Source: Cruorifilaria tuberocauda
Taxonomy: Eukaryota; Nematoda; Chromadorea; Rhabditida; Onchocercidae
Direction of reading: 5' to 3'
Assembly: GCA_013365365.1 (NCBI GenBank)
Contig: JABVXU010000060.1
Coordinates: 1 to 64,000, forward strand
DNA length: 64,000 bases
The notes beneath the pieces were generated by a model. The model was not told the DNA's origin and ran no database searches. It was given only the letters and a program-made list of their open reading frames with translations. Shown here in pieces: positions 38,101-51,000 of the stretch (position 1 is its first letter; every line of letters begins with the position of its first letter). Made by a program: the position numbers and the translations under genes.

Positions 38101-41100
38101 CAGTGGCACATATTGCTGTAAGATTTTATATTTCTGCTACATTTTTCAAATTAGTCTTATATCATTTGTGCAAATATGTGCATTGTACATTTTCTAATAA
38201 GTACATCACTAGTAATCAAATGAATAGAAGATTAATAGTTAAGTAATGGGTTTTTTGTCGGACACGAAAATAGATCAATCTCCACTTTTTAATGTTCCGG
38301 TAATCGATATTTGATGAATTGCCTGAGCTTGATAAAACATTGAAAAAATTGCATTGTACCATTTTAATTTTACTGAGCATGCATTTGCGCCACGTATGTT
38401 TACATATATTCCATGACGCATTTATGTGATTGATCTCTGATAGTAGAATGTGGAATATCAATCATAAGATTTCATGCGAAATTCAGGTTACATTCTTTGT
38501 TTTACACACGTAAATATATCTCATAACGTGATATAGGAAATGGCTGAATGACATTTATATTCCTGAAGTTTTAAAAAAAGGCAAAATTACCATATACCGA
38601 CAATCCCATTTGTTATATCAAATACCGAATGGGATCAATTGAGTAAAAATATTATGGTGCCCAGCATTAATTTTTTTTCAGGAAGGTTTCCACTCAGCTT
38701 GCATCGGTAGATGCGTTCATTGAATAACCGGATAGGTATTCCTGGCTATCCTTTACTGCTTTCACTGAAGATTAATATTTGTACTTGATTGCTAGATGGA
38801 CGCAAGTAGCGAAAATGTACCTGTAGCAGTAGGAAGTGGCGCAAATGTTTTGTAGTCTTTAATTAATGGGCATAGAAAGTGCAGACATCTGTATTCTCTA
38901 ACAGCGTTACCCCATTAAAAGTTGTCCAAATTTTCACTAGTAATTGAGGCATATGAGAAAAAGTGCAATTGGATTGTTTTTTTTGCATAAAGAAAGAAAG
39001 ACGTTTTTGCAGAAATCTATAGTGAAACATGCGGCTTGAAATGCGGATTGATGAAGCTAAGGATTTTATTTTGCATAATCTATAAGGTCCTATATGACAG
39101 TTTTAGGGTGATTTATTCATTTAGGCTTTCTTTTATTCCAAACTAATGCTTCTTGTCTGGCATTAGTAAATACTATTTCCTGCGAAAAGCCTCAACTTGA
39201 CTTTTACTTTAATTAGCTGATGAAGAAGAAATTTGCTCTAATTTTAGTATTTGAGAATCTCTGGTGGATATTTTTTACAAATATTTTACCAGAGACGGAG
39301 ATTAATTTTTTCTAAAGAGAAAATTCTATGATTAGTTTGCCTGTATAATTCGTTGAGTAAAATCTTTTGCGACAAACCTTATTTGGAGAAATTCGAATTG
39401 AACAAGCATAGAAACATCAGTTTGAATGGCTCGAAAAATTCGAAATCCAAGAAGTTGTTGGCTTTTGGTAGGAATTATAAATTAATTTGAAAGTCAGGAC
39501 TTAATTTTTCGGGATGTGGGATTAAGGACCTACTTTCTGTTCGAGATTCAAATACCCTTTTATTTCGTTTTTTTCTTTTGTTTTAAGATCAGATTCCAGC
39601 AAAGCGCAAGTTATATGTTCTAGCACTTATTAAACGTCGTTTACTTAATCGTATTTAATAGTTTTGTTGGCACTAATGAGCTGATTTCTTAAAGAGAGTG
39701 GCGTATCCATTAGTTTCTTCGAAAGCCAGCAGAATTCCTGAATTGGTTTTACGGAAGAAAGTTGAATTCTGCGAAAATTTCATTGTCACATTTCGTTCCC
39801 CTTACATTAATTTCAATTTTTGTTCATGCTTTTTGCTTTTAACAGAAACAAAATTAAAGACTAGACATGAAAATGAAGCGCAGTCTTATCCATTTCGAAA
39901 AAAAGTGATAGCTTGAGTTTTCAATCTTCTCCGATGGTTGCGCCATTCCATTCAAGCGTATAATGTAGTGCTTCTTCGAATAGTTTAGAGTAAAGAAAGG
40001 ATTGTTAATGGAAGCAGTGATGGGTCTGAAATCATAATAAAAATTATGAAATTTGTTTAAAGGATAATTAATAATTCTTAGAAATTAGCTTAAACATGGA
40101 TGATAAATTCATGTTAATTGTTTAAGCTAATTTCAGTCCCATCATCAGCTTCTGAAAGATGTGCTCTTATGATGGTCATTATGGTGTGTTTAGTCTGTGA
40201 CAGTGTTCCGTTACCATGCATAGAATTCATAGTGGAAGCCACTCTTTCAGATTTTGCCGTAATGTGCTTGCTGCAGCATGATGGATGGTATCAGATATAA
40301 TACACTGTGATGGGTTGTGTCCATCCATTGGTCCATCGTATGATGAGAGGATACTGTGAGAATCGAGGAAGGAATTGAACCGTAGCGATATGATGGAATG
40401 TTGTTTGCACAGCACATACACATATACACTATACCCATACCTTTATCATCATAAGCTTTGTTATCAAAGCTTAACAAATTTGCTATGGAAGAAATGAACC
40501 AAAAAAGTGATACACTTTCTACTACTACTCCATATCTACTACTACTACGATTGCTATCATTACAACGCCTATCACTATCAATCAGCAGTGAATGAAGCAC
40601 AACTATCAAATGTTTGTTGTGCGCAACCCGCAATTTTAATTTTCAGATTTTATCATCAGATGATCCACACTACCGCGAACAATCGCCATCCGGTGATCGC
40701 TTTAAAGTGGACAGCGATTATTTTATATTCCGGACGCGATCGGTGGCGGTGGAGTTTCTTGTTAGCATCAAGTTTTTTCTTTCTAAAAAAAGAATTTTTC
40801 CCTCTAAGATTTCATTTTTTATACATTTCAAGGATTTTTTTATGGTAAAGTAATTATTGTAATAGTTTATTGGCTAACGGCTAAAATTCCCGAGAGCGAA
40901 AATTATTCATACTGAAAGCATGGGAAGGTGATAGAAGATGAAGCTATTATTAATTGAAGATGCTTTGTATTTATTCAAAGAATTTTTGAGAATTAGAGAA
41001 CTAAAATCTTCGTTGCAATTTATGGAAATAAAAACGTAACTAAAAGTAGCCGAAGAAAGTTATTTATGTTATATGTTAGAAAATAAATTCGAGCATAATT

Positions 41101-44100
41101 TAAACGAAGGGAAGTGCATTCATGCAAGAATGTAAGAAAAGATTGCATTACCTTCTCTATAATAACGAAAAGCTTGAATCGAATGTTAGTGAACATATTG
41201 AAAGATACTAGCTGAAATATCTATTCCATCCAGACTCTATATCAGAGAGTTCATATTAAAGAATTACCCAGCAATTAAATTATTCATTAGCTTTAGTCGA
41301 AGATGAAGTTAGCGATTTCATTCAAACGAGTTCTATGAGATAGTTAACTATCATCTGAAAACTCGATTCTGCTTAATTTCGAATATTTGCATGTTGAAAT
41401 CTGTAGCAATAAATTAGAAAGTTGGAAATGAATTAAATAAATCAGAAAACATCAAAAAACATTGTCTTTTATATTGGAGTACTGTAATTTGCTGAAATGA
41501 ATCTGACCTAATCAAACATATGAGTTAGTTGAGATGGGAAATGCTGTTCGCGAAAGCCGTATTGGTGTTGATGCGAAAACAGTTTTTGTCAGACATCTCC
41601 TCGTTAACCATGTTGTTTTTAACACTTTCGATTAGACGAAAACGTTTGAGGGTTTCCGGATAGAATTATTTGCCTATGACGAGGAACGGGGACCATCCGT
41701 GGAGCGTTTTGCAATTGCGTATGCTTTACCCTCATCATTCAGTGGTACATTTGGTTTTGCTGGTGAACCGCTTCTGGTGAACAATCGTCCAGTTGGACAA
41801 ATTAAAGGTAGCTTTTTATCAGTGATTCTTGTGAACAAAATCCAGATTATTTTCTGTTCTGAAAATGAAACATTTTTTCTCATGAATCTGAACAATCCTT
41901 CAACGTTTTCGTTTATTCTTCGAATAGCTTTTTCTTTCATTATCATACCAGTGGTCTGCCTTTTGTTCCAGATGTAAATTAGTGATATTGATATTAGAAT
42001 GATCTGTAATGATTTTTTATTAAAACAAAGCATAAGCCAAGCCCAGGTATTTAGTAGTTTATTTATAGTTGAATATTTATTCATTCGACCACTTTTGACA
42101 TCATGTTCGGTACAAAAAATGGATATCTCTTACGCTAAACATTGGAAGAAACGGCAACCTCTCGAAGTTGGCCATAGGGGTATGGGAAATTCGTATACGA
42201 AGTATGTGATCTCATTGTTTGGATTTCTGATTTATTTTTTTGCACAAACCGTGGAGAAATGTAAATAATTGATTCCAAGTAAATTCAAGAATAGGAAGCT
42301 TTTTATGGCAGTGACGATGAAAATTTTCAAAATCTTTTGCGAAAAGTATTCGATTCTTGTAAATGCTTTTTATCGTCGAATGTGCTATGTAATTTTTCAG
42401 AATGAATGCAGGTCGTGAGAACACAATACACTCGCTTAATACCGCCGCAAAGCGTGGTGCCGATTATGTTGAATTTGATGTTCAACTTTCGAAAGATAAA
42501 GTGTGTTTTTGCTTGTTTAGTTATTTTTTACTTGACCTCTTTTATCAAATACAGAGATTTATGAGATATCTTAAGTTCAAAAAATACAGAGAACTTAAGG
42601 ACCTTTGAAACACAACCTAGAATACTCTGAGAAATTTCGAAAAATGTTATGATTGATCCTTGACAGGAATTTTCCTTTAAATTGATCTGAATTATTGAAG
42701 ATCTTAATAAATTTGGATGTGAGAGTCTAAAATCAAAACAATTATGATTATGGGGATGAAACAATATTTGAAGAATTAATTGATTTTATAGGTCGCCGTT
42801 ATATTTCACGACTTCCACGTCTTGGTGACTGTAGCAAAACGTCGTACTCCTCGCCTGGAAGCGCAGCCTCCTGAAGCAGCTAATGATTATCATGAAATCG
42901 CTGTAAAGGATCTACGATTGAAGCAGCTTCAGTTACTTCGCGTATGCCTATTGACTCTGTGAAAATAATTGTTATGCATGTTTGCTATTTTATCTGAATG
43001 TTTTTTAAGTTACTGGAACCTACCCAAGCACGAATCTGTTTCATTCCAAGAAGTCCAAAGAAATTGGGCAAATCTTTTTCCGATTTTCATTGAGCTTGTT
43101 CTTTTTATGACCTCTCTTTATCTGCCGATTTCTCAAGGAATTGAAATCTATAGTCACTTCTCTCTTACTCCTAATTACGAACATTAGAATAAAAATATTG
43201 AGATTTTCATAGATTAGAATATTTTTAAAGAAGAAAAACTTTGTAGTTGGAACATTATAAAGCGAATCAGACTCAGAGCAAGCAAAATTACACAAAGGTA
43301 AGTGCCGAAGCGGATGAACAAGATGAACGTCTTCCATTCCCGACCCTGGTTGATGCATTATGTCAAGTCGATTCATCTGTTGGCTTCAACATCGAAATAA
43401 AGTATCCAATGATGCAAAAGGTTTCTCAACTATATCTTATTCTAACAGAGGAAGGCTAACGATTAACAAAGATCTAGAAGACTAAATATTAGTAAATATT
43501 AGAATAATATATCCCATTTGATTCCTATTTCAATATTTATACTTACGTCGGGTAGGGTATATATAATAAGATAAGAGTCATTGTTAAGGTGGGAGGCTGT
43601 AAGATTTTTTTTGAACAAATACTGATGGCATTTGGCCTTTAACATTTGAGAGCTTAAAGTTTAGAAGCTTAGAATTTTTCCAGAACGGATTACACGAATG
43701 TGAAAATTATTTCGAACGCAATGATTATATTGATATCATCCTCAATGACGTATTGAATAACGCTGGCGGTCGTCGAATTGTATTCTCTTCGTTTGATCCT
43801 GATTGCTGCGCTATGTAAATTTTACTCTTTGAAAAATTACCGCTTTTATCTCGTTACATAAGTAATCTTCTTTGTTAGAACTGTGTTCTAAAAAAATTTG
43901 TTTTCTATAAACAGATGTTGGTTAAAATTTTCGGTTGCTTGAAAAAGAACACGGTAACGTAATTTATGGAAATTAAAATAAAAACGAGAATAGGCAGAAA
44001 TTGAACTGTTTGAATTATTTAAGAAGATTTTCAATAGATTGGTCTTTTCTTATTATACACTAATTTTATTTCATTTCCAATCAATGGATTCGTTAGTAAA

Positions 44101-45873
44101 GCGAGAAAATACTGAAACTGCTGATTATCGAACAAAAACCATAATAATAATATATTTCAATATATTATGTATTTTATAATCGAATACTTATCTCAGACTA
44201 GCGGCAAAGCAACATTTGTATCCAGTACTGTTCCTTTGCGTCGGTGTCACAACGCGTTACGAACCGTTTGTTGATTTACGTTCGTCAACTTCTAATGCTG
44301 CTCTTAATTTCGCTGCTTGCATTGATATCCTGGTAAGCCTATTCATCTTTAATACTGAAAATCTTATATCTATATGCCTTCTAGATTTTTGATCAGAATG
44401 TCATATATATTATCTATATAACATTCAGATCAAAAATTGTGCAGTCAAGCAGATGATCTGTGGATATTATTTATAATTCTTTAATTTACTTTTGATTTGT
44501 TTTTTCAATAAGTTTTTGTTCAATATTCCTGCACTTAACGCTCAAGTTCTTCCGAAATTTTTAGAAAAAAGATGCAGTGCTACATTTTGCGGAATTTCTT
44601 TATGTGGTTCTGATTTGGAAATATAATTTGTTGTTAATTTTTTAGGGTGTAAATTTTCATACCGAAGATTTGTTAAGAGATCCATCACCCATACAGCGTG
44701 CTCGAAAATTTGGTTTAATATCATTCGTTTGGGGTGATGATTTGGATAATAAAGAAAGTATCGATTACTTCAAAAAAGTACTTCGTGTCGATGGTCTCAT
44801 TTATGACAGGTTTGTTGCAGAAAATTGTAATAAGTTAATCGTTTTATAGAGCACTTGAAGAGCCATAAAGGATATTTCAGATAAATTATACTGTTTCTAT
44901 TTTATACTAAAGATTTGGTGATGGTTTTTCTACTTTATCCCTCTTCTAGGATTGGTGAAATCGAGGCACGCCGAAACGTTTTTCTGGTAGAGCGTGAAGC
45001 AAAAGCATCGTTATTTCGGCAAAGCAATTCGCCATCCACATCTCGTACCGTTTCACTTGACGATGGACCACCGTCGCCAACTGCATCGGAAAATTCACAT
45101 TCCTCAGGGTCTACTGTTTCATCAAACAATTCTTTTTATTTGCATCACCCGCAAGCTTCTCTTCTTTCCACAAGAGTGTATGTTCTTTTTTTTCTAAGCG
45201 TCACTTTTTTTTTTAGTTGGAATTTTGAATTTATCACATAAATCTATATGGGTAGGAAAAGTGAATAGTTAATTAAAATCTGTCCATGTATCTTTTGCAT
45301 TTGAATTTGATTCCAAAATCTCATCAGATCTAATCTGACATAAAAATGAACATTACTAAAATATGATGGAGCATACTTTCAGAGTTTGCAAATCACCTCC
45401 AAAGATATTTATATGTTTGAGTTACCGCTTGGGTTTGATGGTTTATTTCTTAGTCATCTTTTAAAGCATCACTGATTAGTGGTTTACGGATTATAGTTCC
45501 AACATTAAAAAAATTATTGCCTGCAATTTTTCATTCTGTGAAAGATAATTTTAACATAATAGATAGATGACCTGAAGGAATGTTATAGTTCTTATCATTT
45601 GTTCATCAAGACAAAACAGATTATATGGGATTATTGCATGATTTTGCTATAACTCATTCACATCTCTCCAGCTGTTTTCTCCTATTTTAAAAGAAATTTT
45701 TTTATATAAATTGATTGCAGAATGGAAAGTAAAATAGTTATCTGCTAGCATAATATTTTAATTGATAAAATTGACTAGATTTCAATATTTTGAATAAGTA
45801 AAAAGAGGAGGTAGTAAGTACTTTGACGAACGTAATTTTTATCTCTTTTCAGGTCAGCCGAATTGGAAGATAA
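35109..45873 (+). CDS. GPCPD1: Glycerophosphocholine phosphodiesterase GPCPD1 homologue (CBM20 + GDPD)
   Basis: Cytosolic-type enzyme that hydrolyses glycerophosphocholine to glycerol-3-phosphate and choline. It has 16 exons: 35109-35260, 36150-36249, 36353-36425, 36761-36918, 38031-38117, 40647-40760, 41636-41807, 42069-42201, 42401-42500, 42792-42941, 43247-43420, 43684-43814, 44197-44332, 44646-44809, 44950-45175, 45853-45873. The product is 696 residues (human 672). The N-terminal CBM20 starch-binding domain shows [13 protein letters not shown] and FRYFIGYYL. The GDPD domain from about residue 318 has catalytic HRG (321-323), ENT (336-338), [10 protein letters not shown] (Glu354, Asp356) and FHD (369-370), so it looks active. 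It ends in a Ser-rich tail unlike the human one. The last six-residue exon is uncertain; without that splice the frame would end at 45241 in a hydrophobic tail. Intron 5 is 2.5 kb. Confidence 0.94.
40081..40134. repeat. Perfect 16-bp inverted repeat (hairpin) in an intron
   Basis: The arm GAAATTAGCTTAAACA at 40081-40096 is the exact reverse complement of 40119-40134, with a 22-nt spacer. It lies in intron 5 of the phosphodiesterase gene. In RNA it would form a 16-bp stem. Confidence 0.85.
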
Positions 45874-48027
45874 AAAAATAAACAATGATAGTAATGGGAT
45901 AAGTGGAGAAAATCATTTTTTACCAAATAATTGTCTGCGTTCAACGCCATATTCTTAGAAAAGTTTTTCGTATTATTATTTTTTGATTATTATTTTTCCC
46001 ACTTCTTAAATATTCTGAACCACAAATGCTTTGCCAGAATTTTTAAAGCGATAAGCCTCCTTAATAATGGCAAATTTCACTTACGAGCTTAAGTTCGCAA
46101 AATGCATCCAACGAAATTTGCACTGCTTTTTTTTATCTCTTCTGGTTTTTTTCTGAAACTAACTTTCTTCAAATTCCAAAAATAGTTCTTTTTTGAAGTT
46201 TTGATCAATTTTCTACTGAAGTATTTGGATTGATTCACGCTTTTTAGAAAACTGAATAAGCACCAAGTGCTGGATAGTTTTTTTATTTCGGTATTTGTAA
46301 AATTGTCTCAGATATTATTGCTCTCTGGCGTTAAATTTAATACGCTGATTTAGCAATTAATTCTTTCATGCGACTTTCTGGTTGCTACGTTTCTCATATT
46401 GTATAAATATTTGTAAATGATATGTGCTTAAACCATTCCGTACACACACATTGTTACATTTACTTATTTTTCATCGATATTTGTTTATTAATTCCTGATA
46501 TGTGAAATCTGAAGTTTTTTCTTTTATTCAGAATTTTATTTTCCTTTTATTTATCGGTTAGGAAGAGTGTGAATTACTAACAGTATTACATTTACATCAA
46601 ATATATCTATTTTCAAAGGAAATATTGCCCGCAAATATTAGTTCCATCGATTTTTTAGTTTGTTCTGTTCTTTTTTCTCAAGTTTCTAAAAATTTTCTCA
46701 AGTTATTCTTCCTAACACTTCACCATAAACCAAAGCATCGTTTGTACCAAAGCATGTTTATCAACAAACTCTGTGCAAAAATTAACAAGTCTTGACATAG
46801 ATGTGCAAAAAATCTTTATATATATTGAATAAATCGTTTTTTGACAAAACCCTTGATATTTTTATTTTTTTATCTTGTCTTTATTTTCCATGTCATGTTC
46901 TGCGATTTACGATATTATCACTATCGCGTAGTATACGGAATGAACATATATACAATGCATGCATAGTGTAAAACTTCAAAATAACTTTTCCAAAAGTTGT
47001 GATATTTTTTTAAATGAAAAAAGCATTTCGATAGAACTTAGATTTTTCTTAAATAAATGTTGACATTTTCTAGGATAATTCACAGCTATATAAAAAGAGT
47101 TCTATCAAAGGTTTCAGGATCATTTCCTGAAGAAAATATAAGAGAATGATGAAGTGCCTAATGAATTTCTTACATTTTATTCATGCTTTCACTTTCATCT
47201 TATGTTCCCTTCTTTTACTACTTGTGCTTTTGTCGTTATCACTATCCATGCAAAGAAGTGAAAAATGTTTCTATGTCAGGACGTTCAGCTAATGCCACAT
47301 TATTCATCAATGTGTAATAACAAATAGGTAAGTCTTTTTCTTCTGCAGATTTCACCTACTTATGATTCTGATTTGTAGTCAAGAGATTAAAACATCGATA
47401 TGATCTATTTCATTCTTTAGAAATTTGTTGATTCTCTTACCATCTACAGTAAAGAAATTCAAGTAACGGATGAACGATACAATATACCACATCTAATGAA
47501 ATCTCTTAAACACAATAAATTCTTGAATATATTGCTCTGCTATTATTCAAAGGTATGCGAGAGTCCTCGTATCAATCAAGTTACCGTCATCAAACGATGG
47601 AACACATCATTCAACATCTCTGACGTGACAAACTATAAATTTAACTTCAAAATTATAAATTTGATGAATGATTTTGACGCGGTGTCATTATGAAATAGAT
47701 GATTTCAGTACAAAATGATTCGGTAATATTAATATACAGTCCAATACATAATTCCGGTATTTATTTTTTCTTTTTTAAATTAAATATTGCATTTGGATAT
47801 TTTATTGAAACAAATATTCGGAACAATGATATGAAAATGTCGGTCTTCTGCTGTGAATTAACTCCGTTTAAATAATTTGAATCAGTTAGAAGTAATTAAT
47901 ACAGGAAACGGGTATAACTATCAGAAGATGGCAAATCATAATTTTGTGGAACATAAAAAATCTGGTATTAATTTCATGTTCATAACTCGATGCTTAATTT
48001 TCTCATTAATCTGAATTATTTTCGCAG
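45874..48027 (+). other. Intergenic stretch between the phosphodiesterase gene and cogc-6
   Basis: AT-rich. AATAAA occurs right after the stop (45877-45882) and again near 46828; the latter is the more realistic poly(A) site. No further gene is supported. The T-rich TTTTCGCAG ending at 48027 is 27 nt before the next start codon and fits a trans-splice acceptor. Confidence 0.5.
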
Positions 48028-48054
48028 TAATAACTACCACATTGTTGAGGAAAG

Positions 48055-51000
48055 ATGTCAATTCACGGAGCAAATATTAAAGCAACTAGTAGTAGCGATC
48101 CTTCAAATCCAATTAGAAAAAAAGTCGAGTCATTAGTTTCACAGAAACTACATACCGATCAGGTACTCGAGAAATTTTTATCCATAATAAGCTAAAATTT
48201 ATACTGTAAATTTGTATGTGAAAAGATATTATTCAGTGTTATTTGATTTAGGTTTTCAGATAATAAGTAAAAAAGGAAGTCAGGCAATGGTGAAACTTAA
48301 TGTGTTGTCTTGCTTTCTTTGTTTTAATTTGTTTGCAGAATTTTTTAAAAATGATTGATTATGTTGCACCAATGGTGAATGAAATTGATATTCATGTGGA
48401 ACGAAGATTGATGTACGAGTTAGAGGACCGAAAAATGAAAGCAAATCGGGACTTCATGAAAACTTTTGGACAGGTACTGATTTGTCGTTTTAGTTTTTTG
48501 TGTATTTGGAAATTAATTGACATAGTATGGTAAAATATTGTTCGTTTGATCATTTTTTATTCTGTTAACTCATTATCATCATTTCTAATGAGTGGTAACA
48601 TGAAATCAATGGAAAAGGTTGGTTGTTTTTCTGAGATAGAAGTTCAAGACTATTGATAATGGCTGGCTAACTTTGCATACGTTGTTACTCTCCACATAAC
48701 AAAAATAAAAAAGAAATGTTGCAGGTAAATGATCGGATACAAGATTTCGTGGGGAAAGTCGAGCAGTTGAATAGTATATGTCAGGATATGGCAAATAAAA
48801 TACAGTCAAATAAAGCAAAAACACAAGATTTATTGGCAAAAACTGCTGCACTGCAAACTGAAAAGTAGTTTCTTCAATAAGTTCAGTCAGTAATATCTCA
48901 TGTGTTCAAAGAAGGAAAAAGACATTAGTAGACTGTTTTAGGTCTACTGTGAATGGATTTAACTTTGGTCAGAAGTGCCTCTTCGATTTAATCATTACTT
49001 GAAGATGGTACATAAAAAGGAATCGATGACTTAACATTCTTATAAGTATATAAAGTATCATTATTTTCTATTTCTGAAGCGCTCGGTTAATGCTTTTTTT
49101 TGCGCCGTGAAAATTATTTCACAATTAATTCACATAATGTAGGACACCGACATATTAAGTGAAGTATAATGTTTTCATCTTAAATCTATTGTGATGCAAC
49201 ATTTATGAACTGAGTCTACAATAATAATTTAGGCTTTTGTAGGAGAACACTTGAGAAAAAGAAAGTAGCAATTGATGATTTTTTGAATCGTTATTCATTA
49301 GCGCCTGAAGAAGAAGCAGCTCTGAAAGGTTCCGAAACTGGTTGGCTTTTTTTCATTTTTCCTAATAAATATTCCTTATATTGTTGAAATATCTTAAGGT
49401 AATAATGATTCTTTTATTTTTTGGTTCTATTTCTCCCTCTTCGGAACTTATTAAAAGTTTAGTTAACCCCTAAATTTGAAATTGGAAGTTTTGTTGATTG
49501 TAGACGGTACAATTGATACAAAATTTTTTGCGGCATTACAACGTGTGAGGCAAATCCACGATGGCAGTAAACAACTTCTTCGATCTTCTGGAGAGCATCT
49601 TGCAGCGTAGTTTTCTTTAAATGATTTTACCTGTCTTACTCTTTCATGATTTCACCCTCCTGATTTTCTAAGGATGAGGAATCATAGATAATGAAAAATA
49701 AAGGATTGTGATAATTGGCAGTTTTTCAGGTTGGAAATAATGGAAGAAATGGCAAATAAATTGGAAGAAGCGTATGAAGTGCTCTATCGTTCTATACAGC
49801 GTACATTTTCGTCTTCATTTTAATTTATTTTTAAATCTAACGTAATACCGTACTGATATGTGTCATTTTTGGTAAACTAATGAAATTTAAAGTGGATGGA
49901 AAAGAAAATTTTATGCTGTATTAACAATTGGAATGGATCATTTTCCAACTTTCCTGATTTTTTTAAATAATCTTTATTACAGGATATACGTTATAATTTT
50001 TAGCATAACATTTAGGTGAATGTCGATTGCTTAATGTGGAGTTCTTGGAACTGAAAGGAGTTTTGGTGCAGTCTATTGCAGCACTTCAAGATCGTGAGGT
50101 GCTTTTCAAGTATGCTTTAGATGAGTATACTATGGCGCGGAGAAATCATGTGGTACGAGCATATATTGACGCGCTGACACGAGGAGGTTCGTTTTTTTCG
50201 GAATATGTTCTTTCTTTGAAGAGTTAATATGAAGTAGAATCATTATGGTAGCATGTTCACTAATCTTTGACAGCAGTCAGCTGCTTATCAACAGTCATTT
50301 AATTTATACTTCTATTTCTGAATTAGAACATTGGTTATATAACATCATTTCTTGAAAGTGGGGAACTTCTGTTTAAAATTTTTGGAACTCGCTTTCTGAA
50401 ATGTAACTAAGCGACGGTATGAAATAGCTGATGAGTCAATTATTACATTTGAATTTCATTCAATATATGTTTCGTTTAACCATTACAGGATTCGAATTAC
50501 ATTTTCTTCTTCAGGTGTTGGAGGTATACCCAAACCAATTGAATTGTTGTCTCATGATCCACTGAGGTAGATTGCTTGGTATTCATTTTCTTGTTATTGT
50601 TGCTCACATAGTAAGAAGTACAAATCATAGATATTTTGGAGTTCAATGTTGGTTGGTCACCATATCAAATTTAAGATTTTGTTAAAAATCAATTTCTTTT
50701 TTTGCGATTGATCAAATAAGATTATGTTAGGTATGTGGGTGATATGCTCGCATGGATTCATCAGGCAATGGCTACTGAAAGAGAACTTTTACAAGCATTG
50801 CTGAAATTATGTAGTCCAGATGGTATCAGTTTTTCTTGAGATTTAATTTGAAAAATGAAAATAAGTTTTTATTCCTCATATCACCAAAATAGAAGTATTT
50901 TATCAATAATGATAATTTATAGAAGATGTGAAAAATCTGACTTCAAAATATATGCAGTTGCTGGGCGAATATTGGGTAAACAGTATTATAGTCTTTAGCT

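Noticed and set aside
39698..39916. 72-codon frame in the same intron, considered as a missing exon
   Set aside because: The exons at 38031-38117 and 40647-40760 join in phase and align continuously with human GPCPD1, so no exon is missing.
40247..40633. 128-codon - strand frame in the large phosphodiesterase intron
   Set aside because: Antisense within an intron, no recognisable domain, low-complexity parts from CTACTA repeats.
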